Shown here: piece by piece, positions 50,601 through 61,282 of the stretch | Layout of the letters: the number at the start of each line of letters is the position of its first letter | How positions within the stretch are numbered: position 1 is the first letter of the stretch | NCBI GenBank assembly: GCA_022578605.1 | Contig: MU394070.1 | Span: forward strand, 372,001 to 436,000 | DNA from: Camillea tinctor | Lineage: Eukaryota; Ascomycota; Sordariomycetes; Xylariales; Xylariaceae | Reading direction: 5' to 3' | Length of the DNA stretch: 64,000 bases | Translations under genes and position numbers: made by a program | Notes under the pieces: model-generated | Told to the model about the DNA's origin: nothing | The model's database searches: none | The model's input: the letters and a program-made list of their open reading frames with translations, nothing else

Positions 50601-50985
50601 CACAGCTGAACCTCATACGTCTAACTGTGTTTGCTTAGGGGGCATCATTGGCGTATTTTCTTTCGCAGCTTGAAATTAGGCCTAGAACATGGATGTGTTC
50701 AGATTTAGCCTCAGTAGCTTCGTCTGTAGTGGACGTATCATGGGGGCGTCTTTACAACTGTCTAACCAGTCCACCGTCGGCTCCCTCTCCCATTCTTCGT
50801 TAGCCTTGGAGCAAGATGTTGTTCACATGTCGATTCAACATCGGCGTTGCAAAATGGCCCAATGATTTATTATCTCAAGGAGGGAAGAGGGCTCGTCGAG
50901 TAACGTCCCTTCTGGTTTCTCAGCTTAAACATTTTTTACACTCTTCCGTGTGAATTTTTCACCCCTAGAGTGACTCTTCAGTAAA
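47671..50985. other. 3.3 kb spacer
   Basis: No gene supported on either strand; the frames here are short and lack protein-like composition. The DNA is AT-rich with few TAGGTA words. I saw no transposase or reverse transcriptase remnant and no clear terminal repeats. The final 300 bases are the likely promoter of the MHYT gene. Confidence 0.5.
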
Positions 50986-53659
50986 ATGTCTACTCGGGAG
51001 AATTTATTACAGCAGTATGAGGGCGAGATAGTGCCCCGTGCATTCAAAGCCGGATTCGTTATCCTAAGCTTTGTCGTCTCCCTGATCGGCGCCATTTCAA
51101 CCCTCGAGTTAATTAATCGTCGAACCTCACGTAATGGGTTATTAAACCATTTCCTCCTGGTTAGCGCTGCTGTGACTATGGGCGGTATATCGATTTGGTC
51201 CATGGTATGATCCTCTGTGAATAACTACTTAGGACTGGATGGGTTCTAATATGCTATAGCATTTTATCGGCAATCGAGCGATCGTTCTGGCTCACGACGA
51301 ATCCGAACTTCAGGTTGCTTATTCTGGGGGGTTTACCGCATTGTCCTTCTTCATTCCGATTTTCGTTCTCCTCGCCGCATTTCTTGCTACTGGTGCAAAT
51401 AATGATATCCCGTGGTGGCGTATTAGTGGTGGTGGGTTCCTAGCAGGAGTAGCGATTTGTGGCATGCACTATCTTGGGAATGCATCAATCGACAACTATA
51501 CATGCAAGTATGAGTTGATCAATGTTATCGGTTCTGCTGTAATATCTGTTGTGGCTAGCATCACAGCCCTTTTCCTCTTCTTCGTCTTTCGCGCATCCTG
51601 GACCAATTCATGGTGGAAAAGGGGGCTTTCAGCAGTTGTTCTAGCTTGTGCTGTTTCTGGAATGCATTGGTGTGCTGCAACTGGAACTAACTATCGTCTG
51701 GTCCGCCTCAATAACAACAACGAACTCTCGAGGAACACCACAGTTGTTGTTGTCATTTGCCTATCCATCTCAGCAGCTTTCACCATTGCCGGAGTAGCCA
51801 TATACGTGACAAGAAGGATGCAGCGCTACGCTAACAAGGCTCAACAAGTTGTTCTTGCAGCTGCAGTCTTTGATAAGTCGGGGAGAATCCTGGTTGATCC
51901 CGATGGCCTGCTTCCGAGCGAAAAGATCACAGACACTTACGTCGAGAAGACTCCCAGTGATTCATTTGGAATATCAACTTCTCTATTTCACTGGATGTTC
52001 CAGGTGTCCCATAACTGGGATGCCATGAGCACCATGATTGGTGGTATCACCAATCATCTGGCTCACTTGTCCAGGAAGAGCAGAGACAAAAAGATCCAGT
52101 TGATCGGGGAGGACGGAGAGCTTGTCGATGATTACAATATTATTTTCCGCGAGTTATATTGCCTTGCCGCAGCTAACCTGGCGGATAAGATGAAAGAACA
52201 ACTCATAAATGTCGGCATCTTATGGGACGAGATATTGCCGACGGGTGCCGGTCTGCCACACAGACGACAACGGCGCGCAGATACTAGTAAGAATCCCGAT
52301 GGCTGTGATGATAATTTGATGAATGAAAAAGGCGAGAGCTGGTGGACAAGACAATTAGGATATGGGCGGGGATCCCTTATGTTCTTGGTGCGCCGTCTCG
52401 AATATCCTCACGACGTTGAAAGACTCGAGGCAGCGGGTTACCGGTTTGCCGACATACATCAAGTCAGCGGGATCATTGGTTCTAGCATGAAGATAAAGAC
52501 AGGGAACCTCAGCGGCAAACTTATGCATATGGCAACATATGCCGAAAAATGCACGATGATGGAGCCAGGTGTTCATGTTGGACTCTTCGGGGTGAAGGCG
52601 CTGGTTGGTACCTTGGGTTTCCAGGTGCTCGTGAAGAAAAGTATGCGCAACCTCTTGCCAACTGTTCAGATGCCCCTGGACCACTTGGAGTCGTGGCAAA
52701 TGGATTTCATCCGTCAACTGGACCGAGCACGTGTTCCTGATCTGCTACGGCGCCTAGAAACATCGAAAGAGATATCTTGTCGAGAAGCACTATTTGCGTC
52801 GCGACTTTCCGAAGCAGTCAAATCCCTTCGCACCTGGTTAGACGAGCCCCTTTTTGATGCTGCTGTATTGACTTCCAAGGTGGTTCGAGTGCCTTGCCGG
52901 ACTCAACCGGGATCGGATTCCACGAACACTTGTACCATGATCGTCTTATGGCTCATGATTCCGATACACGCCACTATCACTTGTCCTAAGTGCGAGTATA
53001 TTCCTTTAAACTTCTTCAAAGTGCACCAAATGGTACAAGACGATTCTCCACAACAAAATGCATTTTTGCGATATATGCATCGGGAGCTATCGCCAATCCT
53101 CGATGCAGTTCCTCCTCGCATGCCTAAATCGGTATTACAGCGGCAGACCGAAACCCATCGCGGAGGATTTCGCCGAAGTTTGTTACCATGGACTCTTGAT
53201 CGATTTGGCGGCCCTGCCACGACCGCATATCCAATCAAGGTAGAGGGCCATCCGATTGACATTGAATTAAGGGAGAATTCATCTAGCAGTAGCTCATATC
53301 AGAGCTATGATGGCAAAATGCCCGGCCACGAGACTGATACTGATATACCGAGTGCTTCCAGCTTAGGCGGGATCATGGTGTCTCAGGAGATCAAAGTGGA
53401 TGTGAGGCAGGTTGGCGATATTGATGACGACAAGCTATTCAGCCGGGGGCGACAGCTGGAATGCTCGGGGCCATCCCCCGAGGCTCGTGGGTCATGGCAA
53501 AATCTTACACGACCACGACGGATTGCGCTGATCAGGAGCAGCGACAGCTACGGGTTCGATATGCGAGGAAGAAAAGGTCCGGAACCAACAGTTGACCAAG
53601 CTAGCGAGACGGTAACGTTTGTTGACGAGTTATTCACCGTCTGTATCGATGCTCGTTAA
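50986..53659 (+). CDS. MHYT-domain membrane protein
   Basis: An integral membrane protein with an MHYT sensor domain. In bacteria this domain sits at the N-terminus of signalling enzymes and is proposed to bind copper and sense a diatomic gas. Two exons (50986-51204, 51260-53659) give 872 residues. About seven hydrophobic segments fill residues 15-270. Three MHYT-type motifs lie at segment ends: SMHFIGN near 73 (created by the splice junction), GMHYLGN near 142 and GMHWCAATGTNY near 207. The large C-terminal part (about 600 residues) is cytosolic in appearance and I recognise no GGDEF, kinase or other output domain in it. It includes conserved-looking stretches such as VLAAAVFDKSGRILVDPDGLLP, recalling a PAS-like sensor (inference). 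Confidence 0.88.
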
Positions 53660-55579
53660 ATTTGAGCCTGGGACTCGGGAAAGACTGGAGTTACCCTGGT
53701 ATGGAACTTGTGTAATGATACCCAAGATGATCATATGAGGCTGTGAATTATGGGAACAGATGGGGCATTGGGGAGTAGGAATATCCACCCAAGAGGGAAT
53801 CGTTGACGTAGCGCGAGCACGCACATACACACAGTACGCATATCATACGTATTATATTCAACTTACCTCTAGAGATGTAGAAATGTAGGTAACTTTACCT
53901 ATCCGAAATTTTCGATATGCTGTATTATATTCATTGTCCTTCCAGACCAGACGCTGAAACTTCAATGAAAGGCACTGAATTCCCAATACCTATACCTACG
54001 GTTTATATCATGCCCTACCAAGCCGAAAACTTCACAGAACGACTGGTCGTGTAAAAGGGGATCGAAATGCCAAGAAAGTGGCTATTTTCTTTAGGCGGCT
54101 TGGCTGGGTTGGGTCGCATTGAGTTATGTACGAATAGTTGGTGCTAGTGAATTGAATAAATAAGAAATAGGAAATAGGAGACAAGGGAAGGCATATTATA
54201 GTGGAGGTTTGGGTAGGCATGTGAATTATAGTGTATATAAATAAATGACATTCCACGTGGGAGGGGGGTTTTGTTTCTGCCCAGTCTGTGGGCTTGGTTC
54301 GGGTTAAAATGAAAAGAAAAGAAAATGAAGATGAAGATGAAAATAGAAATGGGAAATACCTTAGGAAATATGGGAAATGTATTTGGAGAGAGGAGGTATC
54401 TGTGTACCTAGGTTAGGTACATATGTATGTAGTCCGTAAGGTTTGCATGTAACTTATAGTTACACTGAATTCCGATTGATGGAAGAATTTGGCAGCTGCA
54501 CTTTACACCTTACTACCTTAGATATAACTTATGTAGGTACAAATCCATGGCAGGAATGAATAAATAGGTAGTACCAGCAGGTAATAAACCTTTTAAGGTT
54601 TGCTGCGATCGGGTTATCTACAGCATCTGATAATACATTAGAGTTCCTTCAGGTTTTTGCATTCCACCGAAATATGTACTAACCTAGTAGGTTATGGACA
54701 TACCTTGCTTGGCCTTGACCAGGGGGGGTTGTTAAGGTTGGAGAGGTGGGATTCTTTAGCCCGTGGGGAACTTAGAACCATCACAAGTCTAGTAACTAAT
54801 ACTTTTTTACCTGCTCATCTTTTTTTTTACTCCTCTCTCTTGCTATCTACTACTACCGTAACTTATATTAGTTTAGTTGGTTAACTAGATCAATGGAGAA
54901 TTGGCACAATGTCAACTTCTGTACTCCTCAACCCCATTCTCTCCTTTTTCTTCTTCTCCACTTATAGGAGTGGTTGAGAAAGGCAAAAGACCCTCCTTTT
55001 CCTTGATAATCCCCCCCTCCTTTTTTATTCTACTATTTCCAATTCCCCCCCACGTCCACATGTCATCTGGACAAATCCTCCCAGCCTGAGTATTGAGAGA
55101 ATTTTATTGATATTTTTATTTTTAACCTCAACTCTGCTCTTTTCCCCCTCCCTACTCTTTACCTCTCCCTTCTCTTCTACCCATTCTCGCCAATTGCCTA
55201 TATTTCTCCCTCTTACTCTCTCCAGGTTCAACCTCAGCTTAGCTTTGCCACCATAGCTAGCTTCTATAGTTGTAGACTACTACCACCCAACTAAGTCTGA
55301 TCACCACAATACGCCCGGTACGTACGGACGGAACTATTCTTATTCCCGACTAACCTAGAGAACATTGAACTTTCAACTAACTAAGCTACCTACTTAATAG
55401 GTACATAGGCCCTGTTCCCCCCCATTGGACTTGGCCTGGTATAGCCAACGTGCTTCGCTTCTCCCTTTGATGAGAATAGTATTGCGTACAATTCTACAGT
55501 TCGGATCCCCGAACTGTATTCATTGGGGACGTAGTGATTGGATATAGCGGAAGTGACCCGTCCTGATCTATACACCATC
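53660..55579. other. 1.9 kb spacer with gut2 promoter
   Basis: No gene supported. AT-rich, with TAGGTTAGGTACATATGTATGTAG-like words near 54410-54435 and a long CT-rich leader (about 54930-55230) followed by ACCTACTTAATAGGTACATAGG-like words near 55388-55410. Short frames here (54657-54884, 54901-55089) lie in this leader and were not accepted. Confidence 0.55.
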
Positions 55580-57705
55580 ATGACTAGATTTGCCAGAGGA
55601 ACCCGTTTGCTCCGGCGTCTCGCCCTTCCTACCACCGTCGCTGTCGGTGGTGGTATTCTCCTATATTCCTACCGACCTCGCAACATCCCCGGCTTCGAAG
55701 GCCCCGCTGTACCGCCCCCCATCTACGGCGCTGATGGCACCTTTAAGCTTCCTCGATTTCCCAAGGTCAAATCCCGCGCCGAACAGATAGCCGATCTAAA
55801 GAAGAGCAATTCTAAAGAGGAGGAATACGATGTGCTGGTTATTGGTGCCGGAGCTACTGGTGCTGGTGTTGCGCTCGACGCTGTGACGAGAGGCCTAAAA
55901 GTCGCTGTGGTCGAGCGTGATGATTTCAGTAGCGGCACCAGTAGTAAGAGCACCAAGCTTGTACATGGTGGTGTGAGATATCTTGAGAAAGCCGTGTGGA
56001 ATCTAGACTACTCACAGTATGAGCTGGTGAGGGAGGCTTTGAAAGAACGCAAATACTTCCTCCAGACGGCTCCTCATCTTAGCATGTGGCTACCTATAAT
56101 GTTGCCATTGGACAAGTGGTGGAAGGCTCCGTACTACTGGGCCGGTACCAAGTTCTACGACTTCCTCGCTGGTAGCGAAGGCATTGAGAGCTCTTATTTC
56201 CTGACCCGAAGTAAAGCCCTTGATGCGTTCCCTATGCTGAAGCAGACCGACCTTGTAGGGGCATTGGTCTACTACGATGGCGCGCACAACGATTCTCGAA
56301 TGAACGTCTCTATCGCCATGACAGCTGCGATATATGGAGCTACTATCGTTAATCACGCCGAGGTAACTGGGCTCTCTAAGGACGAGAATGGCAGGCTATG
56401 TGGCGCTACTATCAAGGATCGGATTCCCGAACTAAACGGTAAGAAATCCGAAGATATTTCTGTCAGGGCAAAGTGTATTATCAACTGCACGGGACCTTTC
56501 AGCGACTCGATACGAAAACTTGACGATCAGGATTGTAAGGAGATCGTTTCACCTGCTTCTGGTGTCCACGTCATCCTTCCCGGATACTATAGCCCGGCTA
56601 ACATGGGCTTGATTGATCCTTCAACTTCAGACGGTCGGGTCATTTTCTTCCTGCCCTGGCAAGGAAACACTATCGCCGGTACCACAGACGAGCCTGCCAC
56701 CATCACACCGAATCCATTGCCTGATGAGAAGTCTATCCAGTGGATTTTGAATGAAATCAGCCACTATCTATCTCCTGACATCCAGGTCCGCCGGGGTGAT
56801 GTCCTGGCCGCCTGGGCAGGTCTCCGTCCCCTCGTAAAGGATCCCAAGGCAGTAAACACCGAGTCACTTGTGCGCAACCATCTTGTCGATATTTCCAGCT
56901 CCGGCCTCGTAACATGTGCCGGCGGCAAGTGGACCACCTACCGACAGATGGCCGAGGAATGCGTAGACGCGGCTATCAAAGAATTCAACCTTCAGACCAA
57001 GCCCGTCGTTGACGCCCCCCGCGTTAGCGGCACCAACGCCGTGGACGACGGCGCCATCCTCGATGGAGCTTGTCAGACGCACCGCGTGCGGTTAGTCGGT
57101 GCCCACGGCTTCAGCAAGACGCTCTTTATCAACCTGATCCAGCATTTTGGTGTCGAGACCGAGGTCGCCAAGCACCTGACCGAGAGCTACGGTGACCGCG
57201 CCTGGACTGTCGCCGCCTTGTGCAAGCCTACAGATTTGCGCTTCCCTGCTCGTGGCGAGCGCATCTCCCGCCTCTATCCCTTTGTTGATGGTGAGATCCG
57301 CTACGCCATCCAGAACGAGTATGCGCAGACCGCCGTTGACGTTCTCGCGCGCCGCACGCGACTTGCTTTTCTCAACGCCCAAGCCGCGCTCGAGTGCTTG
57401 CCCCGCATCATTGATATCATGAGCCAGGAACTCAAGTGGGATAAATCGAGACAGGACCGGGAGTGGAAGAATAGTGAGTTAATTGTCCCATATCCCCTTT
57501 ATTTAGCCAATCTAGTCGAAAGGTGATCGAAAATTACTTTTTGCTAATGTCTTCCTTAGCCGTCGCTTTCCTCGAATCGATGGGTCTCCCTGAACCCATG
57601 CTCTCGGCTACCCGAGCCCAGGTAGAGAAGGGCAAGATCGACTTCAGCTCGTCCCTAGAGTACAAGATGTTCTCCCGGCACGATAAACCCCCTGTCGAGG
57701 AATAG
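55580..57705 (+). CDS. GUT2: mitochondrial FAD-dependent glycerol-3-phosphate dehydrogenase
   Basis: Oxidises glycerol 3-phosphate to dihydroxyacetone phosphate at the outer face of the mitochondrial inner membrane and passes electrons to ubiquinone; part of glycerol use and the glycerol-phosphate shuttle. Two exons (55580-57473, 57560-57705; GTGAGT donor) give 679 residues, near the fungal norm. The N-terminus is basic (RFARGTRLLRRLALP) and is followed by a hydrophobic segment (VAVGGGILLY), as expected for import and membrane anchoring. VLVIGAGATGAGVALDAVTRG near residue 85 binds FAD (quoted in part: VIGAGATGAGVALD). SSKSTKLVHGGVRYLEKAV, LPWQGNTIAGTTDEPA and CAGGKWTTYRQMAEE are family signatures. 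No EF-hands follow, unlike in animals. ATG 55580 is the first in frame. Confidence 0.96.
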
Positions 57706-59401
57706 TTGCGGTGTTCTTTTTTTTTCTTTCCCCACCATCTAGCTTAGGTGCTTACAGGAAAACATCGAATGAATGAAGGAAAGGGAAACATTCCCTTTCT
57801 ATTAGGTAGATATTTGGACACGATATATTTCGTCCCTCCTAGCCTAGGCAGCGTGAACGGATGGAGCATGAAGTTGGTAATGCACGGATGATTAATTTAT
57901 TATAGACTGCCTTTGAAGGGCAAATAGGAAGGGGAATAAAGGCGAATGAAAAGGAAGCAGGTATCAGATCAGATCTGAAGCATGACATAGAATCGATTTG
58001 GAAAAGATGTTCCTAATCCAGATACCTAACCCTAGGTAGCTAGCTAGGCTAGCTATTTTAAAGTACATATTATATACACACATGACCTTCTCAAGAAGAA
58101 AATGGGAATATAAAAAAGGGGAGAGCGAGAGGGAAACAATACCATACATATAATATTTTCTGTTATATATATTGCATAATGCTCGGTTGTTCTCCCGTCA
58201 CATTTCTACTGTGACGAGCAAATACGTTCTAATAATAAACTGGCACATGATATATCGCGAACCAAAATCATTATCACAAGGGAATAAGAAGAGAAGCACC
58301 TCTTATGGTCACCAGACAGAATTCTGGCTTTACCGGGTACATTTACGTTACGTAGGGTACCCAATATGCTCAAGAGGGGAGTGGAGGGAAACGGAGCAGA
58401 GATGACATTTCTGCTTAATTTCCAGATCTCTAGTTCCATGTATCCGCTCCTCGCTTTCTCACAAATACGAGAGGGGGGACAAGAGCATCCAACGGAAAAC
58501 GATGAACGGTAACAAAAAGATTATTATGGAGATGGGATCATATTTTTTAATTGTCTTTCATTTCATGTCATGGTCATTGAAGTTATAAACATTACAACCC
58601 ATCCCAACTTTAAAAAAAAAGAATAACCACACGCCTGCCCAATTCATGTTGTCCTTCTCTTTTTGCTTGCTCGCTCGCTTTCTTGCTGGCTCTGCCCAAT
58701 CATAATCATGTACAGTGAATCCAAACAACGAATTGAGAAGTATCGGGGAATGCATCTTTCTTTCTAGCGGTCATCATGGGTGAATAAAAAAAAGCTTCAA
58801 AAACGTCGTCTCGCAGATACGTCGTGTCATCTTGCAGGTCTTCTCAACGGAGCGCATAGCTCAATAATAATAGAAAAAAAAGGGAAAAGAAAAACTCCGT
58901 TGCAATGTTATGATATGATATTTTTGTCCGACAACCGCCAGCTCCAAAGAATGCAGGTCCATGCGATGCTGTGTTAGGTTATCCTTTTTTCGATAAATTT
59001 GTTGTTGTTTTTTTTTGGATGAGTATACCCGCATCGCAGGTGAGTCCAGACAGTACTCCCCTGGGTCAGCGTATGATAAGTTGGAAGTTTGGTCTATCAG
59101 AAAAGAAAAAGAAAAAAGTCGTCATGTCTCTGAACCGGTTCTAACGCCTCGCCGAATTCATTTGTTCCCAGTCTATGCAGTGTATTCCGTGTATTTTGGT
59201 ATTTGCCGCCCGAGGTTCCAGTTGCCTGGCCTTCCAGGTAATAACGCCGATGAATGAATTTGTCTAGAATTGTCCAATGTTTCTGAGGCACATTTTTGAC
59301 TTGTCATGGTCTTGTACGCCCGAATAATGAAAGTCGTGGTTGCATCCGGGGGGTCCCGGGGATTAGTGACGGAAAAGATTTATGCAATGTGTGAAAATCT
59401 C
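57706..59401. other. 1.7 kb convergent spacer
   Basis: The 3' ends of gut2 (plus) and the RGS gene (minus) face each other. No gene supported. CCTAGGTAGCTAGCTAGGCTAGCTA, a run of short inverted words, lies near 58031-58056. Several short frames (58172-58405, 59015-59257) are not protein-like. Confidence 0.55.
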
Positions 59402-61282
59402 CTAGATAGTTCTCTTGCCCGAGGTCGAAAAGACACGGTGGAGAAGGCTTCGCCTGCCACTATCCGCCCTTCGATATGGGCAGTGGTGGCACTCGCAGTG
59501 AGTATTAGCAGTTGTGACTTCGCAGTTTATCTTGCGATCAAGCTCCGCTTCCCAGCCATATAAGTCGTCTACAGAATTAGCTCGAGAGAAGACGTCCGGA
59601 TCAACAACCGTTACTGAAGTATCGTCGTCATCGTCTAGGCGTGAAATGCCCGAAATGCCCAAGTAGTTCGAAAAGTCGCTTAAGCTAGATTGACTAACCG
59701 GCGTTAATTTGGTGCGATCAATGTCTACTTCGTCAATATACGTGCCGATCTCGGTCCCAACCTCCGTCTCCGTATCTGTATCGATTTCAACTGGCCGAAG
59801 AGGGTCCGGAAGAGGAAGATATCGCAACGACGATGACGTGGAAACCATATCGCAGTGACGCGATGAAACTAATGGCGCACTCTTCGCTTCAGGTTCCTCC
59901 GGTACGTTCGCTGGTATCTTCAAAGGTTTTGGTATAGTATTACGGTGTCGGCCACGGCCCCCACGCCGGGCTACCAAAGGTCCACCGTCATTTGCGCACT
60001 GCGCTTTTACGGCCGCGCCGCCCATGGCTTCTCCACCCACAGTTTGGGAGTACACATTCAATCCGGCACACGCCCCGAGGGGAATCGAGAATCGCTCGCC
60101 GGGATGTGGATCCTCCCAGGAACGCTTTGGCACAACTACAGCCTCATGTGCAGCTGTTGCCATCGAGTTGCTAGTGTCATGTGTAGCAGTGGATAGTCCA
60201 AGTGATGGCGTGGCCTGTAACCCCTATAATGGAGGGTGGCTACTCTGGTCAACGCTGGTAAAAGAAGGGGCGCCAGGATGAGACGATGGAGCCACAGCCT
60301 GGTTGCTACGGCGTATCGATTTGCTTTTCTTGCCCAGTCCCAACTTGGCACCCACCTTCTTCCAACTATTCCCCGAGATGGCCCGCTGTAGAGATTTTGG
60401 CGAGCTGCCGAAAGTGAAATCTGAGGTAGGCGGCGTTGTTGGTGGAGTCATAGGCTCGGCTCCCGAAGTCGAGCCCGGGCTATTGCTGTCATCGGTTAAA
60501 TCGACTTCAGGGGACTCGGTTAAAGATGAAGTAGAGCGATGAAGCGCCCCACTACTGCCGCGCCCCTTGCCAAAGAGGGGAAGCAGTGACGTCCTTGGAG
60601 ATTGGCTGGTTTCCTCTTCGGGTCCAAGCTCCCTAGGTACTCTTAAGCGGGAACGTCCTTGTCTCGACTCATGAGTACTGTCTTCGACATTCAACTCGGC
60701 GGCAGCCGCTGACACAACAGACTCGAGAAAGGGCACAAGGACCGAGTCATTCATTAAATCGCGAACAATCTGCACTGCTTCATCCAACTCGGACGGGTCC
60801 GTTGGTTCCGATGTCGAGTATGGTAGTGTGAGGAGGCGGTCGCGGACGTCGGAGGGAAGATTCACTTCGCGTGGAGCACACGGCATGATGTACGCCTCGA
60901 TAATCTTCTGCCATAGCTCACAAATATGCTCGGGGCCGAGATACAACTGGCCCTGAGAAGCCTGTAAATAGGCTGTTCTATACCGTTCAGCATCCAAAAT
61001 AAATTCCAACGTCTCCAAACAATGGTTCTGCGACAAAAAGGCCATGAAAGCACTGAGGGTCCATGGCTGCGGTGCGGTATCGGAGAGAATGTCCGCTAGT
61101 GATGGAGGATTGAAAAACGGCGAAGCAGTCCGTGGGATAGCCAAACTCGTTGGCCGCGATGTTTCCATGGCGGTTTCTGCGTCCCAATCGTCACGGATCG
61201 AGGACGAGGACGAGGGGGATAACTCCCTAGGAGATGGGGTCAAGTAGACTGGCGAGCTTCCTCGTAATCTAGACCTTCCCAT
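59402..61282 (-). CDS. RGS-domain protein, frame interrupted by one in-frame TAG
   Basis: Regulator of G-protein signalling: RGS domains speed GTP hydrolysis by G-alpha subunits. From the first ATG (61282) the frame runs 352 codons to TAG at 60226-60224. The RGS domain spans about residues 74-200 (WTLSAFMAFLSQNHCLETLE, LWQKIIEAYIMPCAPREVNL, IVRDLMNDSVLVPFLESVVS). After the TAG the same frame continues for about 270 codons to 59402 with protein-like sequence ending LLHRVFSTSGKRTI. So either a short intron spans the stop, or the stop is read through, or the gene ends there. A 39-nt intron (weak GTTGAC donor) or an 81-nt intron (GTGGCT donor), both ending at TTACAG before GCCACG, would keep the frame and give 613 or 599 residues. 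An acceptor-like CTTTCAG lies just before the ATG, so an upstream exon is possible. Confidence 0.75.

Noticed and set aside
47671..50985. Decayed transposon in the 3.3 kb spacer
   Set aside because: I looked for reverse transcriptase, transposase or terminal repeats and saw none; AT-richness alone is not evidence.
52355..52717. 120-codon minus frame inside the MHYT gene
   Set aside because: It is antisense to a coding exon and has no independent support.
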